Below, piece after piece: positions 26,664 through 35,938 of a DNA stretch of 64,000 nt; positions within the stretch are counted from its first letter, which is position 1; every line of letters starts with the position of its first letter. The stretch is taken from contig NZ_CP117267.1 in the NCBI RefSeq assembly GCF_007000325.2, forward strand, positions 3,436,501 to 3,500,500. Reading direction: 5' to 3'. The translations under genes and the position numbers were made by a program. The notes under the pieces were generated by a model. That model ran no database searches and had not been told where the DNA came from. It saw only the letters and a program-made list of their open reading frames with translations. This DNA comes from Rhizobium rhododendri. Lineage in GTDB: Bacteria; Pseudomonadota; Alphaproteobacteria; Rhizobiales; Rhizobiaceae.

Positions 26664-28280
26664 ATGATCTACGACTTCGTCATCGTCGGCGCGGGTTCGG
26701 CCGGCTGCATCCTGGCTAGCCGCCTCAGCGAAAACGGAAAGTATAGCGTGCTGCTCATCGAGGCAGGCGGCAAGGACAATTCCTTCTGGTTCAAGATCCC
26801 CGTCGGATACGCCAAGAGCTTCTACAATCCCGATGTCAACTGGATGTATTCGACGGAACCGGAGCCTGAACTGAATGGACGCCGGATCTATGTCCCGCGC
26901 GGCAAGGTGCAAGGGGGCTCCGGCTCGATCAACGCCATGATCTTCGTGCGTGGCGCTGCAGCCGATTTCGACGACTGGCAGGCGGCAGGCAACCCCGGCT
27001 GGGGCGCAAGTGACGTGCTCCCCTATTTCCGCAAGCTGGAAACCCACGCACAGGGGGCGTCCCGGTGGCATGGAGGCGAAGGACCGATCCACGTCACGCC
27101 GATGCGCGGAATGACCCACGGGATCAGCGATGCCTTTCTCAAAGCCTGCGGCGAAGTGAATTTGCCCGCCAACCCGGATTTCAACGGCGCTTCGATCGAA
27201 GGCGCCGGTGTCTACGACATCAACACCCGCAACGGCCAGCGTTCCCACTCCAGTGCTGAATATCTGCGTCCCGCCCTTAGACGACCGAACCTGACGATAG
27301 AGCGCCATGCCTTTGCACAGCGGTTGCTCTTCGCTGTCGATGGAAAGGTCGAGGGCGTCGAGGTGGTGCAGAACGGTCTGTCTCGACGTTTCATGGCCCG
27401 CCGGGAGGTGATCCTTGCGGCCGGCGCCATCGATAGCCCGAAGCTCTTGCAGATGTCGGGCGTTGGCGACGCCGCTTCCTTGACGCAACTCGGAATTCAG
27501 ATGCGGCATCACCTGCCGGGGGTCGGAGCAAACCTGCAGGACCATCTCTGCGCCAGCTTCTACTATCGCGCCAACCGCCCGACGCTGAACGGCGTCTTCG
27601 GCAGTAAATTCGGCCAGGCGGCACTCGGTCTGCGCTATGTTCTGACGCGCAAAGGCCCCTTCGCCATGAGCGTCAATCAGGCGGGCGGTTTCTTTCGTGG
27701 CAGTCCGCAGGAGGAAAAGCCCAACATCCAGCTCTATTTCAATCCGCTTTCCTACCGGATTCCTGCCACTTCCAAGTCCGGGCTCATGCCGGAGCCCTAT
27801 CCGGGGTTTCTGATTGCTTTCAATGCCTGCCGCCCCACCAGCCGGGGAAAGGTGCAGATCGCCTCTAGCGATCCCTCGAGGGCGCCTCTGATCCAGCCGA
27901 ACTACCTGTCGACGGAGCGCGACGTCGCCGAAGTCCTGCAGGGCAGCCGCCTTGTGCGTCGCATAGCCTCGGCGCCGTCATTTTCAGAGATCACCGACAC
28001 GGAAGTCTCGCCTTCTGCTGCGGTCGAAAGCGATGCGGATCTGCTCGCCTATTTCCGCGCCAACAGCGGCTCGATCTATCATCCATGCGGCACCTGCGCG
28101 ATGGGGCCGGATAGCGGCAGATCGGTGGTCGATGCGCGCTTGCGGGTGCATGGCCTCAGGGGGCTGCGGGTTGTCGATGCCTCGATTTTCCCGACGATCA
28201 CCGCCGGCAATATCAATGCGCCGACGATGATGGTGGCAGAAAAGGGAGCCGCCATGATTCTTGAGGATATCCGAGGCTAG
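26664..28280 (+). CDS. GMC-family FAD-dependent oxidoreductase
   Basis: A 538-residue glucose-methanol-choline oxidoreductase. The N-terminal FAD motif is [10 protein letters not shown]. The second signature is around [15 protein letters not shown], and the C-terminal catalytic His is in [12 protein letters not shown] with the following [11 protein letters not shown]. It resembles choline and aliphatic alcohol dehydrogenases and would oxidise an alcohol to an aldehyde, which the upstream AldA-like enzyme could then oxidise. It lies 18 bases after the enolase-superfamily gene. Its stop codon shares the palindrome CTAG with the stop of the opposing cyclase gene. Confidence 0.9.
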   Translation: MIYDFVIVGAGSAGCILASRLSENGKYSVLLIEAGGKDNSFWFKIPVGYAKSFYNPDVNWMYSTEPEPELNGRRIYVPRGKVQGGSGSINAMIFVRGAAADFDDWQAAGNPGWGASDVLPYFRKLETHAQGASRWHGGEGPIHVTPMRGMTHGISDAFLKACGEVNLPANPDFNGASIEGAGVYDINTRNGQRSHSSAEYLRPALRRPNLTIERHAFAQRLLFAVDGKVEGVEVVQNGLSRRFMARREVILAAGAIDSPKLLQMSGVGDAASLTQLGIQMRHHLPGVGANLQDHLCASFYYRANRPTLNGVFGSKFGQAALGLRYVLTRKGPFAMSVNQAGGFFRGSPQEEKPNIQLYFNPLSYRIPATSKSGLMPEPYPGFLIAFNACRPTSRGKVQIASSDPSRAPLIQPNYLSTERDVAEVLQGSRLVRRIASAPSFSEITDTEVSPSAAVESDADLLAYFRANSGSIYHPCGTCAMGPDSGRSVVDARLRVHGLRGLRVVDASIFPTITAGNINAPTMMVAEKGAAMILEDIRG

Positions 28281-29506
28281 ACGCAGGCCGTCGAGAAGGC
28301 GAACACGTCGATGGGATCGCCCAGACCGCGCAGCGGATAGGAGCCGAGGTTCTCCAGCACGCCAGAGCAGCTAGCCATCTCCACGAAGGCGCGCGACAAC
28401 AGGACAGGGCGTTTGATTTCCTTGGTCAGGCTTTCCAACCGCGAGGCGACGTTGACGGCTGGCCCGATCACGGTGAAATCGAGACGCCGTTTGGAGCCGA
28501 TATTGCCATACATGACATCGCCGACATGGACCCCGATGCCGTAGCCAAGGGCTTCATAGCCGCGTGCCATATTGTGGACGTTGAGCGCCGTCATGGCGGA
28601 TTGCGCTTCCGCAATAGCCCGCATGAGGTTGCGGCAGGCGTCGGGGTTGCTCAGCGGAAAGATTGCCAGCAGCCCGTCACCCATGAATTTGAGAATTTCG
28701 CCCCCAAACTTCTCGATGGGCTCGGACATGGCGTCGAAATAGCCATTGAGTAGCTCGATCACATCGTCGCGCGGCCAGATATCGGAGAGTTTGGTGAAAT
28801 CCCTGAGATCGCAGATCATGATCGCCGCACCGACGGTGACGCCGCTGCCCCGCGTGGTGGCACCCGCCAGGATTTGCTCGCTGGCATGCGGACCGACATA
28901 GGTCTCGAGCAGCGTCCGCGCCAGGCGATTTTTCAACCGGATTTCGCTTACAAGCGCCAGCACCGGTATAAGACCTTTGAGCACGGCGATGTCGGCGTCG
29001 CTGAAGCCGCCGGGCTTTTTGGTCGCAAAGCTTGTGACGTGACGTTTTCCGTGCGTGTGGTCGATCGGCCAGGCCACGTACTCTGTGTATCCCTCCAGCT
29101 TCAGATCGTCGTAGATCGGATGCCAGACGCCCTTACCGTCCTTGCCCTCCAGCAGCTGGCGCGCCTGGTCGGCACCTTCACTGATGGCATACATCGGGCT
29201 ACCGAGATATTGCGTAGTCAATTCGACGCCATAGTCGAAAGTCCGGATTTCCGCTTCGGTCATGCCGGTCTCCCAGAGGATGCGGGCGCCCAGCCATTGC
29301 GGATTGCGGGTGCTGAAATGCAGGGTCGCGCGGGCCACCGGCACACCCTCCGCCACCAGCCGATCGCACATCTCGACAAAGATATTATCGATGTAGGGCT
29401 GCGTCCGGGTCTCCATAATCAGCCATTCGAGTATTTTCCCATGCGCGAGCGAAAGGTGGCCGGCCGGCGGCTTCGAATCGAGACCAGCGTTTTGCGGCGA
29501 TGACAT
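28277..29506 (-). CDS. class III adenylate cyclase, soluble
   Basis: A 409-residue protein. An N-terminal region of about 200 residues without obvious membrane segments is followed by a class III cyclase domain. Metal-binding Asp233 lies in ICDLRDF and Asp277 in KFMGDG. Purine-recognition Lys273 and Asp343 (RRLDFTVIG) indicate adenylate rather than guanylate cyclase specificity, and Asn352/Arg356 complete the site. All key residues are present, so it should be active. The ATG at 29506 has GGAG seven bases upstream. Rhizobia carry many such cyclases, with signals sensed by the variable N-terminus. Confidence 0.88.
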   Translation of the reverse strand: MSSPQNAGLDSKPPAGHLSLAHGKILEWLIMETRTQPYIDNIFVEMCDRLVAEGVPVARATLHFSTRNPQWLGARILWETGMTEAEIRTFDYGVELTTQYLGSPMYAISEGADQARQLLEGKDGKGVWHPIYDDLKLEGYTEYVAWPIDHTHGKRHVTSFATKKPGGFSDADIAVLKGLIPVLALVSEIRLKNRLARTLLETYVGPHASEQILAGATTRGSGVTVGAAIMICDLRDFTKLSDIWPRDDVIELLNGYFDAMSEPIEKFGGEILKFMGDGLLAIFPLSNPDACRNLMRAIAEAQSAMTALNVHNMARGYEALGYGIGVHVGDVMYGNIGSKRRLDFTVIGPAVNVASRLESLTKEIKRPVLLSRAFVEMASCSGVLENLGSYPLRGLGDPIDVFAFSTACV

Positions 29507-29623
29507 GGCGGCACTCCATTGGGTCATTGGCTTGCATGCCCACATGGAGCAAAGCCGCATCGATTTACTGTCCAGTGTGGACTTTGCACATGCAATTGAA
29601 AAGCCGGCTGAACGAAAGCGGCC

Positions 29624-30994
29624 CTATCCTTCTTCGCGCACAAGGGCTTCCGCTGCAAGACCGACGCCTAACAGGTGATCGTCTGTGCGCGGCATGCCCG
29701 AGAGAAGCAGCCCCACGGGCATGCCGGCATCGCCCGTCCCGCAGGGAATGGAAATGCCGCAGCCATCCAGAAAATTGCCGATCAGCGTATTGCGCAACGT
29801 CTTGCCGTTCGTCTGGAAAAACAGATCGTCGTCATTGAGAACAGATGCGATGGGTGGCGCAACATGCGGAAGCGTCGGGAAAACGAGGATATCCTTCGGT
29901 CCGACCAGAGCCGCCATTGCGGCAATCAGCCTCTCGCGGGCACTGAGCAGGTCGATATAGCCGGTCATGCTGATATTGGCACCGAGACGGGCGCGCGCAA
30001 CGACGCGGCGGTCCATACGGTCGGTGTCGGCTCCCGCTAGGCGGTGACGGTGCAGTGCGAAGGCCTCCGCGGTGACTAACGGGCCATGCTGCTGCTGCAG
30101 ATCGAAAATCTCCGAAAAGATCGGGAAAGCCTGGCGCCTGACGACGGCGCCCGCCTTGACCAGCCGCGCCAGTGCGGCCTCGAACGCCGCCAGAACTCCA
30201 TCCTCAATGCCGTCGAAGACGACTGTTTCCGGAACGATCAACACCAGCCCGTCGATCGACCCGCGCGTGATTACAGGTGCTGTCAGACCGCGCATCGCTG
30301 CATCGATCCAGACTGCGTCCTGGACTGTGCGGCAGAGAGGGCCGAGCGAATCCAGGCTCGTTGCCAGGGGAAAGACGCCCTTCATCGAATATCGCCCGCG
30401 TGTCGCCTTGTAGCCGACGATGCCGTTGAAAGCGGCCGGAATGCGGATGGAGCCGCCAGTGTCGGTGCCTATCGCAACGGGCACGAGCCCTGCTGCTACC
30501 GCCACTGCGGAACCGGATGACGAACCTCCGGGCAGGCGCGGAACGTCTCTCGATGCCGGGTTGTAAGGAGTGCCGTAATGCGGATTGATGCCGAGGCCGG
30601 AAAAGGCAAACTCGCTCATGTTGACGCGGCCGACACTGACTATCCCGGCTGCGGCAAGTGCCGTGACGACATCGGCGTCATTAGTCTCGGGGGAAGCATC
30701 TTTCAACACGACTGAGCCAGCAGTGGTTGCAAGGCCTTCGACGGCAAACAGATCCTTCCAGGCAATAGGTACGCCGTCGAGCAGGCCGAGCGAGCGACCT
30801 TCGCGGATGCGACGCGAGGCGGCGGCGGCCTCTGCCTTGGCCCGGGCCTCGCTCAGGCTGACAAAGATCGCCTGGTCCGGGTAGGTTCGGATCGCATCGA
30901 ACGTCTGCTCGACGAGTGTCTGCGGGTCAAGCACACCGGCTTGCAGCAGCGCAGACAACTGGGACACGGATTTTCCGGCAGTGGCATCGCTCAT
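29624..30994 (-). CDS. amidase signature family hydrolase
   Basis: A 456-residue amidase with the Ser-Ser-Lys triad in place: Lys80 in IAWKDLF, cis-Ser158 in the GGSSSGS block and nucleophile Ser182 in DTGGSIR. The spacing of 24 residues between the two serines is as expected for the family. It hydrolyses an unknown amide to acid and ammonia. The start has GAGGATAGATC upstream. It is 117 bases before the cyclase gene on the same strand. Candidate substrates include aryl or aliphatic amides or a ureido compound. Confidence 0.88.
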   Translation of the reverse strand: MSDATAGKSVSQLSALLQAGVLDPQTLVEQTFDAIRTYPDQAIFVSLSEARAKAEAAAASRRIREGRSLGLLDGVPIAWKDLFAVEGLATTAGSVVLKDASPETNDADVVTALAAAGIVSVGRVNMSEFAFSGLGINPHYGTPYNPASRDVPRLPGGSSSGSAVAVAAGLVPVAIGTDTGGSIRIPAAFNGIVGYKATRGRYSMKGVFPLATSLDSLGPLCRTVQDAVWIDAAMRGLTAPVITRGSIDGLVLIVPETVVFDGIEDGVLAAFEAALARLVKAGAVVRRQAFPIFSEIFDLQQQHGPLVTAEAFALHRHRLAGADTDRMDRRVVARARLGANISMTGYIDLLSARERLIAAMAALVGPKDILVFPTLPHVAPPIASVLNDDDLFFQTNGKTLRNTLIGNFLDGCGISIPCGTGDAGMPVGLLLSGMPRTDDHLLGVGLAAEALVREEG

Positions 30995-31062
30995 GATCTA
31001 TCCTCGAGGCTGGGCTTGCCGATTGGGGCAGCAAATTGTCAGCTGTCAAACTAGAGGGGTTT

Positions 31063-31866
31063 TCACAGGCGGTCGAGCAGTTCGCGTTTCTTGGCGTGGA
31101 ATTCCTCGTCACCCAGAATGCCTTTGGCATGAAGCGCTGCCAGGCGCTCGATCTTGGTGAATATGTCGTGCTCCGGAGAAACCGAAAGCGCATCGGTGGA
31201 TTGCTGCGGGGCCGGACCAGTTGACGGTGCAGGCTCAGAAGCCGATTTCAAGACGCCTGCTTCAATCTCTCCGCCCGCGTGAACTTCCTGTAGCTCCTTG
31301 ACGCTCACCGGCCCGTGTTGGGAGGTAAATGAGAGGGACTGGTCGTAGCCCTGCTGCTGGGAAAAGCCGGTAATCCGGTGATCGCCGGTGTCGTAGATCG
31401 TCACCTGACCGTCCTTGCGGATCGCAAGCCGGTTGGTTGCGGGAAATATTGCGTAACGCATATCGTTCTGCGACCCGGTCGAGCCGGCGGCGCCGAGCCC
31501 GTGCGGCCACCAATGCCCGCCGCCCGTAGATGACTGATTGCCCGCGTGGTCCGGGTGGGTCTGGCCCTGTTGCGAAACATGCGCGACGTCGGGTTGTTGA
31601 AGCCTGCCGTCGCGGCTGAGTTCGGCAAGGTCGCGGCAGACATCGGCCACCTGGGCCTTGAGGCGGTTGTTGAACATGTCGCCGATCATCGTCATGCCGC
31701 CCGTAGACCATTGCCCCATGCCGCCGAGTTCCGGATGGTTGAACTGTGCCTGATACCCTCCGCCAGACACGACCGCAGCCAACAGATGTTCGGCTGCGCC
31801 TCGGCTGATGCCATGGCGCCCGGCGATGTCGGCCAGGGCGCGGTTTCCCTCTTCGGTCAGCTTCAT
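31063..31866 (-). CDS. SHOCT-domain protein
   Basis: A 267-residue protein. The N-terminal region (MKLTEEGNRALADIAGRHG) is predicted helical and precedes a Gly-rich stretch. The middle is low complexity and Gly/His/Gln-rich (roughly residues 105-145). The final 35 residues form a SHOCT motif (LAALHAKGILGDEEFHAKKRELL), a short module often found at protein termini with a possible oligomerisation role. The ATG has AGGAGG upstream. No enzyme motif is visible and function is unknown. It starts 13 bases after the flavin-dependent oxidoreductase on the same strand, so the two are probably co-transcribed. Confidence 0.75.
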   Translation of the reverse strand: MKLTEEGNRALADIAGRHGISRGAAEHLLAAVVSGGGYQAQFNHPELGGMGQWSTGGMTMIGDMFNNRLKAQVADVCRDLAELSRDGRLQQPDVAHVSQQGQTHPDHAGNQSSTGGGHWWPHGLGAAGSTGSQNDMRYAIFPATNRLAIRKDGQVTIYDTGDHRITGFSQQQGYDQSLSFTSQHGPVSVKELQEVHAGGEIEAGVLKSASEPAPSTGPAPQQSTDALSVSPEHDIFTKIERLAALHAKGILGDEEFHAKKRELLDRL

Positions 31867-31879
31867 CAAGACGCGCCTC

Positions 31880-32935
31880 CTAGAGCGATGCTGCGGAGGC
31901 GTATCTCTGCTCGCGAAAGGCGCTGCCGCTGCCAGCGAGCGGCTCGGCAGCCAGACCCTTTCCGGCTTCGGCAATTATCTCGTAGGAGCGCAGGCGTGCC
32001 TTATGGTCGAAGATATCAGAGACGATCATCAGTTCATCCGCACCGGTCTCGGCCACCAGCTTCTGTAGGCCCGCGCGGACAGTTTCGGGAGAGCCGACGA
32101 TCGACCGGCCCAGCATCTGCATAGCCTGCGCCTTCTCCCTCGGCGACCAGTAAGTCTCGATATCGTCGATCGGCGGTTGGCTGAGGCCACGCGTTCCGCG
32201 AAACATGTTTGTGAACGACATCTGTTGCGTTGTTGCCAGACGCTTTGCCTCGGCATCCGTCTCGGCGCCGATGATGTTCACGCCCACCATGGCGTGCGAC
32301 GTTGCAAGCTGTTCCGATGGCTTGAAGCGGGTGCGATAGATCTGCAGGGCCTGCATCAGCATGTCAGGCGCAAAATGCGAGGCGAAGGCATAGGGAAGGC
32401 CGAATTCTGCAGCGAGCATCGCGCCGAAATTGCTTGAGCCGAGAATCCACAGCGGGACGTTGGTGCCCGCCGCCGGTACTGCCTGTATCCGCTGGTTATC
32501 ACCGGCGGGCGCAAGAAAGGCCTGCAGCTCGAGCACATCCTGTGGGAAGTTTTCGGACGCCTCGTTGGTGCGTCGCAGGGCGCGCAGTGTCATCTGGTCT
32601 GTGCCGGGTGCGCGCCCGAGGCCGAGGTCGATGCGGCCTGGAAACAGCCGGGCGAGCGTGCCGAATTGTTCGGCGATGACGTAGGGCGAGTGGTTGGGAA
32701 GCATGATGCCCCCGGCGCCGACCCGGATGGTCTTGCTGCCAGCAGCGATGTGGCCAATTACGACGGACGTGGCTGCACTGGCGATACCGATCATGTTGTG
32801 GTGCTCGGCAACCCAGAAGCGCTCATAGCCCCACGTCTCGGCATGCGCTGCGAGATCGCGCGCGTTGTCGAGAGCGCCGCGGGCATCTGTGTCCTCGGTG
32901 ACGCGGACAAGATCGAGAATGGACAAGGCGGTCAT
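31880..32935 (-). CDS. LLM-class flavin-dependent oxidoreductase (luciferase-like)
   Basis: A 351-residue protein of the bacterial luciferase-like family, closest in outline to E. coli YhbW. Motifs include [12 protein letters not shown] near residues 37-48, [15 protein letters not shown], and [21 protein letters not shown]. Such enzymes use reduced FMN supplied by another reductase to oxidise a small organic compound. The ATG at 32935 is preceded by CAGGAGCAGC. It is followed after 13 bases by the SHOCT protein gene. The substrate is not predictable. Confidence 0.87.
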   Translation of the reverse strand: MTALSILDLVRVTEDTDARGALDNARDLAAHAETWGYERFWVAEHHNMIGIASAATSVVIGHIAAGSKTIRVGAGGIMLPNHSPYVIAEQFGTLARLFPGRIDLGLGRAPGTDQMTLRALRRTNEASENFPQDVLELQAFLAPAGDNQRIQAVPAAGTNVPLWILGSSNFGAMLAAEFGLPYAFASHFAPDMLMQALQIYRTRFKPSEQLATSHAMVGVNIIGAETDAEAKRLATTQQMSFTNMFRGTRGLSQPPIDDIETYWSPREKAQAMQMLGRSIVGSPETVRAGLQKLVAETGADELMIVSDIFDHKARLRSYEIIAEAGKGLAAEPLAGSGSAFREQRYASAASL

Positions 32936-33090
32936 GGCGCTGCTCCTGGTTTGAGACGCAATCCGGCGATCGTTGGCCGATCGCAAGGCAGGCTTGCTAT
33001 ATCACATATGGAGGCGACACCGGGTCGAGACAAGGCGCCGGATGCAGGCATTGGCCGCGCATCGTAAAATCTAGACGGCGGAGTTCTGGT

Positions 33091-33654
33091 TTACTTGCGG
33101 CTGATGAGAGAGACGTTTTGTGCCAGTCGTTCGCCGCCCCGCATCTTCAATAGCCTGGCCGGAACGCCGCCGTAGACGCCAAATGGCAATGTCTTGCCCT
33201 TGACCACTGCATTGGCGCCGATCACGCAACCCTTGGCGATATGGGCCCCGGCGAGAATCTTGGCACCCGCGCCGATCCATACGTCGTCTTCGATGATGAC
33301 GGCCTTGTTGGTATTGCCTTGCGTCCTGATCGGGCGCGTCGGATCGTCGAAATTGTGCTCGAAAGACGTAATCAGCACCTGCGCGGCAATTCTCACATCA
33401 TGGCCGATATGCACCCCACCGTGGCCAAGAACGATTGTATAGTCGTTAAAGGAGACATTGTTGCCGATCTCGATGCTGCCGTGCTGGGCATCGAGGATCA
33501 CTCCGTCCCTGATGGCACTATGGGTGCCGACTGAAACCGCACCGTGTTTCCAGATGATTTTCGCAGTCCATGGCAACCGAATGTCAGCCGCCAGAAAAAG
33601 CGAACCGCGCGAGAACAGCGCCTTGAGCCTGTAGAAGAATGCCAAATTGCGCAT
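33091..33654 (-). CDS. acetyltransferase with left-handed beta-helix (hexapeptide repeat)
   Basis: A 187-residue protein with hexapeptide repeats from about residue 40 to 160 (for example GSIEIGNNVSF, GGVHIGHDVRI and DDVWIGAGAKILAGAHI). The catalytic-type His is in SFEHNFDD, as in maltose O-acetyltransferase and WcaF-like enzymes. It transfers acetyl or another acyl group from CoA to a sugar. A short amphipathic N-terminus (FFYRLKALFSRG) may contact the membrane. It stands alone, so its target glycan is unknown. Surface polysaccharide or lipopolysaccharide decoration is a fair guess. Confidence 0.85.
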   Translation of the reverse strand: MRNLAFFYRLKALFSRGSLFLAADIRLPWTAKIIWKHGAVSVGTHSAIRDGVILDAQHGSIEIGNNVSFNDYTIVLGHGGVHIGHDVRIAAQVLITSFEHNFDDPTRPIRTQGNTNKAVIIEDDVWIGAGAKILAGAHIAKGCVIGANAVVKGKTLPFGVYGGVPARLLKMRGGERLAQNVSLISRK

Positions 33655-33804
33655 GCGAAACCCTTTGAAACTTCCCGACAGGATTGCACTAGGGCAAGAT
33701 TGTGTCGGCCTTTCGGCTCGGGGGTTTCCGAAGGTTGACCACGGAGCGTGCGGTGCAGATGGTGATCGGGTTGGCGATGCGCAAGTCTGCTGCTGGCGGG
33801 TCCG

Positions 33805-34836
33805 CTACCGGATCGAGAGGCTGGGATCGGCCGCAGTTACGCTTGGCCAAGTGGCAAGCGAACGTCGCTGTTCGGCTGATCCAAGCGAGGAAGACCCGTC
33901 CGGCGTGTTAACGAGGTGTGCCGTGGGATGCAGCACAGGCTCCTTGCGCCTGAGGCCGAAGGCTTTCAGCACCTCGAGATAGCTGGAATATACATAGCCG
34001 TCGTTCATCTGCCGCCATTCCTCGCGCCGTTCGCGGTAGAGGCGCGGCAATCTATACCATGCCGCCGTTGGTTGCTTGTGGTGCACCAGATGGAGGTTGT
34101 TGTTGAGGAACAGTAGCCCGAGAACGGATTTTTCGATGATCACGGTCCGGCCGTCCGGATGTTCCGACCACTGGTGCTCGCAATAGGAGCGGATGGCGAG
34201 GATCGACAGCGAGGCATAGGCCAGCAGCCCATAGAGCCAAAGCGGCATGCCGAACAGGAAATGAACAATCGTCAGAACCGGTACCAGGCCTGCCAGGTGC
34301 AGCACCCAGGCGAGACGCTGCGCCCTGCTGCCTGCCGAGAGGAGTTTGATTTCTGTCAGAGCGAAGCCGATAACCCCGATCGCGGGTCCGATCAGCACCC
34401 GGCCAAGCAGCGCGTTGTTGGCGTGGAGCATGCTCTTCAACCAGGCGGGAAATCTTTTCCACTCAGTCAGCCCCCGATAATAGCTCTCCGGATCGTCGTA
34501 GGGATCCGTCAGTCGCTCGTCTGCGTGGTGTCGCAGGTGCAGGTTCTTGTAGCGCCTGAAGGGATAGAACAGCGCGATCGGAAGGAAAACCAGGGCCTCG
34601 TTTATTAGCGCATTGCGCGTCGGGTGACCGTGAAGAGCTTCGTGCTGCAGTGACGAATGAAATGTCGCCATGACGGGAATCGCGAGGACCCCTATCCACG
34701 GCAGTGACTGGTACATCATGCCGGCAGCAAACCATATGAGGTAGCAACCTGCAATCATTCCGAGTGTCACCCACTCGATCCTAAGTCGCCGGTTTCGCCG
34801 CTTTGAACGCTCACCAGTTCTCAATTTTATGATCAT
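33805..34836 (-). CDS. membrane fatty acid desaturase/hydroxylase
   Basis: A protein of about 343 residues with the three His boxes of the membrane di-iron family: HEALHGH, HLRHH and HLVHH. At least four membrane segments surround them. It should introduce a double bond or hydroxyl into an acyl chain or another lipid. The C-terminal 60 residues are hydrophilic. The ATG at 34836 is chosen because upstream codons have low similarity potential, but starts up to about 34937 cannot be excluded. It is divergent from an XRE-type regulator that may control it. Confidence 0.82.
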   Translation of the reverse strand: MIIKLRTGERSKRRNRRLRIEWVTLGMIAGCYLIWFAAGMMYQSLPWIGVLAIPVMATFHSSLQHEALHGHPTRNALINEALVFLPIALFYPFRRYKNLHLRHHADERLTDPYDDPESYYRGLTEWKRFPAWLKSMLHANNALLGRVLIGPAIGVIGFALTEIKLLSAGSRAQRLAWVLHLAGLVPVLTIVHFLFGMPLWLYGLLAYASLSILAIRSYCEHQWSEHPDGRTVIIEKSVLGLLFLNNNLHLVHHKQPTAAWYRLPRLYRERREEWRQMNDGYVYSSYLEVLKAFGLRRKEPVLHPTAHLVNTPDGSSSLGSAEQRRSLATWPSVTAADPSLSIR

Positions 34837-34978
34837 GCCCTTGATCTCGCTGCGATTCGTTGCCCCCGTATCAGCTTCCGCGCAAGTTGCATTTTGTGCA
34901 ACGCGATAATGGTGACGATGCGTTGACATTGCGCACGGAATTGCCATGATGGTGATAATTGTCACCAAACGGAACGAT

Positions 34979-35815
34979 ATGATGGATAAACGCAAGCTGG
35001 CAGTCCTGTTTCAGCAGCGTCTCCGCTTGCTTTTCGACCGCTCCCAGGAGAGCCAATCGGCGTTCGCGGATAATGTCGGCATCGACCGGTCGGCATTATC
35101 GCAATTGCTGTCGGGGAAAACCGCCCGGCTTCCAAGGGTGGAAACCCTGCTGAGCATCGCCGAGCGCCATCAGGTTTCGCTGGACTGGCTGCTCGGCATT
35201 TCGCAGGACGAGGGCCTGATGGGCGCGCTTCTGCCAAGCCTCGAAATTGAGACCAGCGACGACGAAGGGGCGGGGCTCCTGATCAAATGGCATGCCGAGG
35301 CCACCGGCTCTAAAATCCGCTATGTGCCGGCTCGCATTCCCGATCTCCTGCGGACACCCGAAGTTATTGCCTATGAGGCGTCGGAGGCGCACCAGAGCGC
35401 CGCGACGCAGGTGGCGGGAACGGCGTTCCGGCTGGATTACAATCGCGAGCCCGGCACCGACATGGAGTCCTGCATGCCGCTGCAGACGCTGGAGGCTTTT
35501 GCCGCTGGGCAAGGCATCTGGCAGGGGCTTCCGAAGGCTGCGCGTCAGGGGCAATTGCTGCATATGGCAGACCTTATCGACGATCTTTATCCATCATTCC
35601 GGCTGTTCCTTTTCGACGGTCGGGCCCGTTTTTCGGTGCCCTACACCGTCTTCGGCTCCCTGCGGGCAGCGGTATTCGTCGGGCGGATGTATCTCGTCCT
35701 GCACAATGTCGATTCGGTCCGCATGATGCAGAGGCATTTCGACGATCTCGTCCGCGATACCAGGATCCATGCGCATGAAGTAGCCGCCTATATCCGCTTG
35801 CTCACGGTGGTATGA
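34979..35815 (+). CDS. XRE-family transcriptional regulator
   Basis: A protein of about 278 residues. The N-terminal helix-turn-helix is QSAFADNVGIDRSALSQLL, with the following helix reading VETLLSIAERHQVSLDWLLG. A C-terminal domain of around 180 residues without recognised signature follows. It may bind a ligand or mediate oligomerisation. Two adjacent ATGs at 34979 and 34982 are possible. It is divergent from the desaturase, with about 140 bases between, so control of membrane lipid composition is a plausible role. Confidence 0.82.
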   Translation: MMDKRKLAVLFQQRLRLLFDRSQESQSAFADNVGIDRSALSQLLSGKTARLPRVETLLSIAERHQVSLDWLLGISQDEGLMGALLPSLEIETSDDEGAGLLIKWHAEATGSKIRYVPARIPDLLRTPEVIAYEASEAHQSAATQVAGTAFRLDYNREPGTDMESCMPLQTLEAFAAGQGIWQGLPKAARQGQLLHMADLIDDLYPSFRLFLFDGRARFSVPYTVFGSLRAAVFVGRMYLVLHNVDSVRMMQRHFDDLVRDTRIHAHEVAAYIRLLTVV

Positions 35816-35938
35816 GCAAGTGCTTCCCGGCTTGGTAGTGGACAGGAACATCCGCGTCTCTCTTGCGTTGTCCTCGCTCTGGTCAGACGGGTCTCTCCGG
35901 TTGTATGGAGCCGATGTCTGACTTCGGATTGGAGCCCT

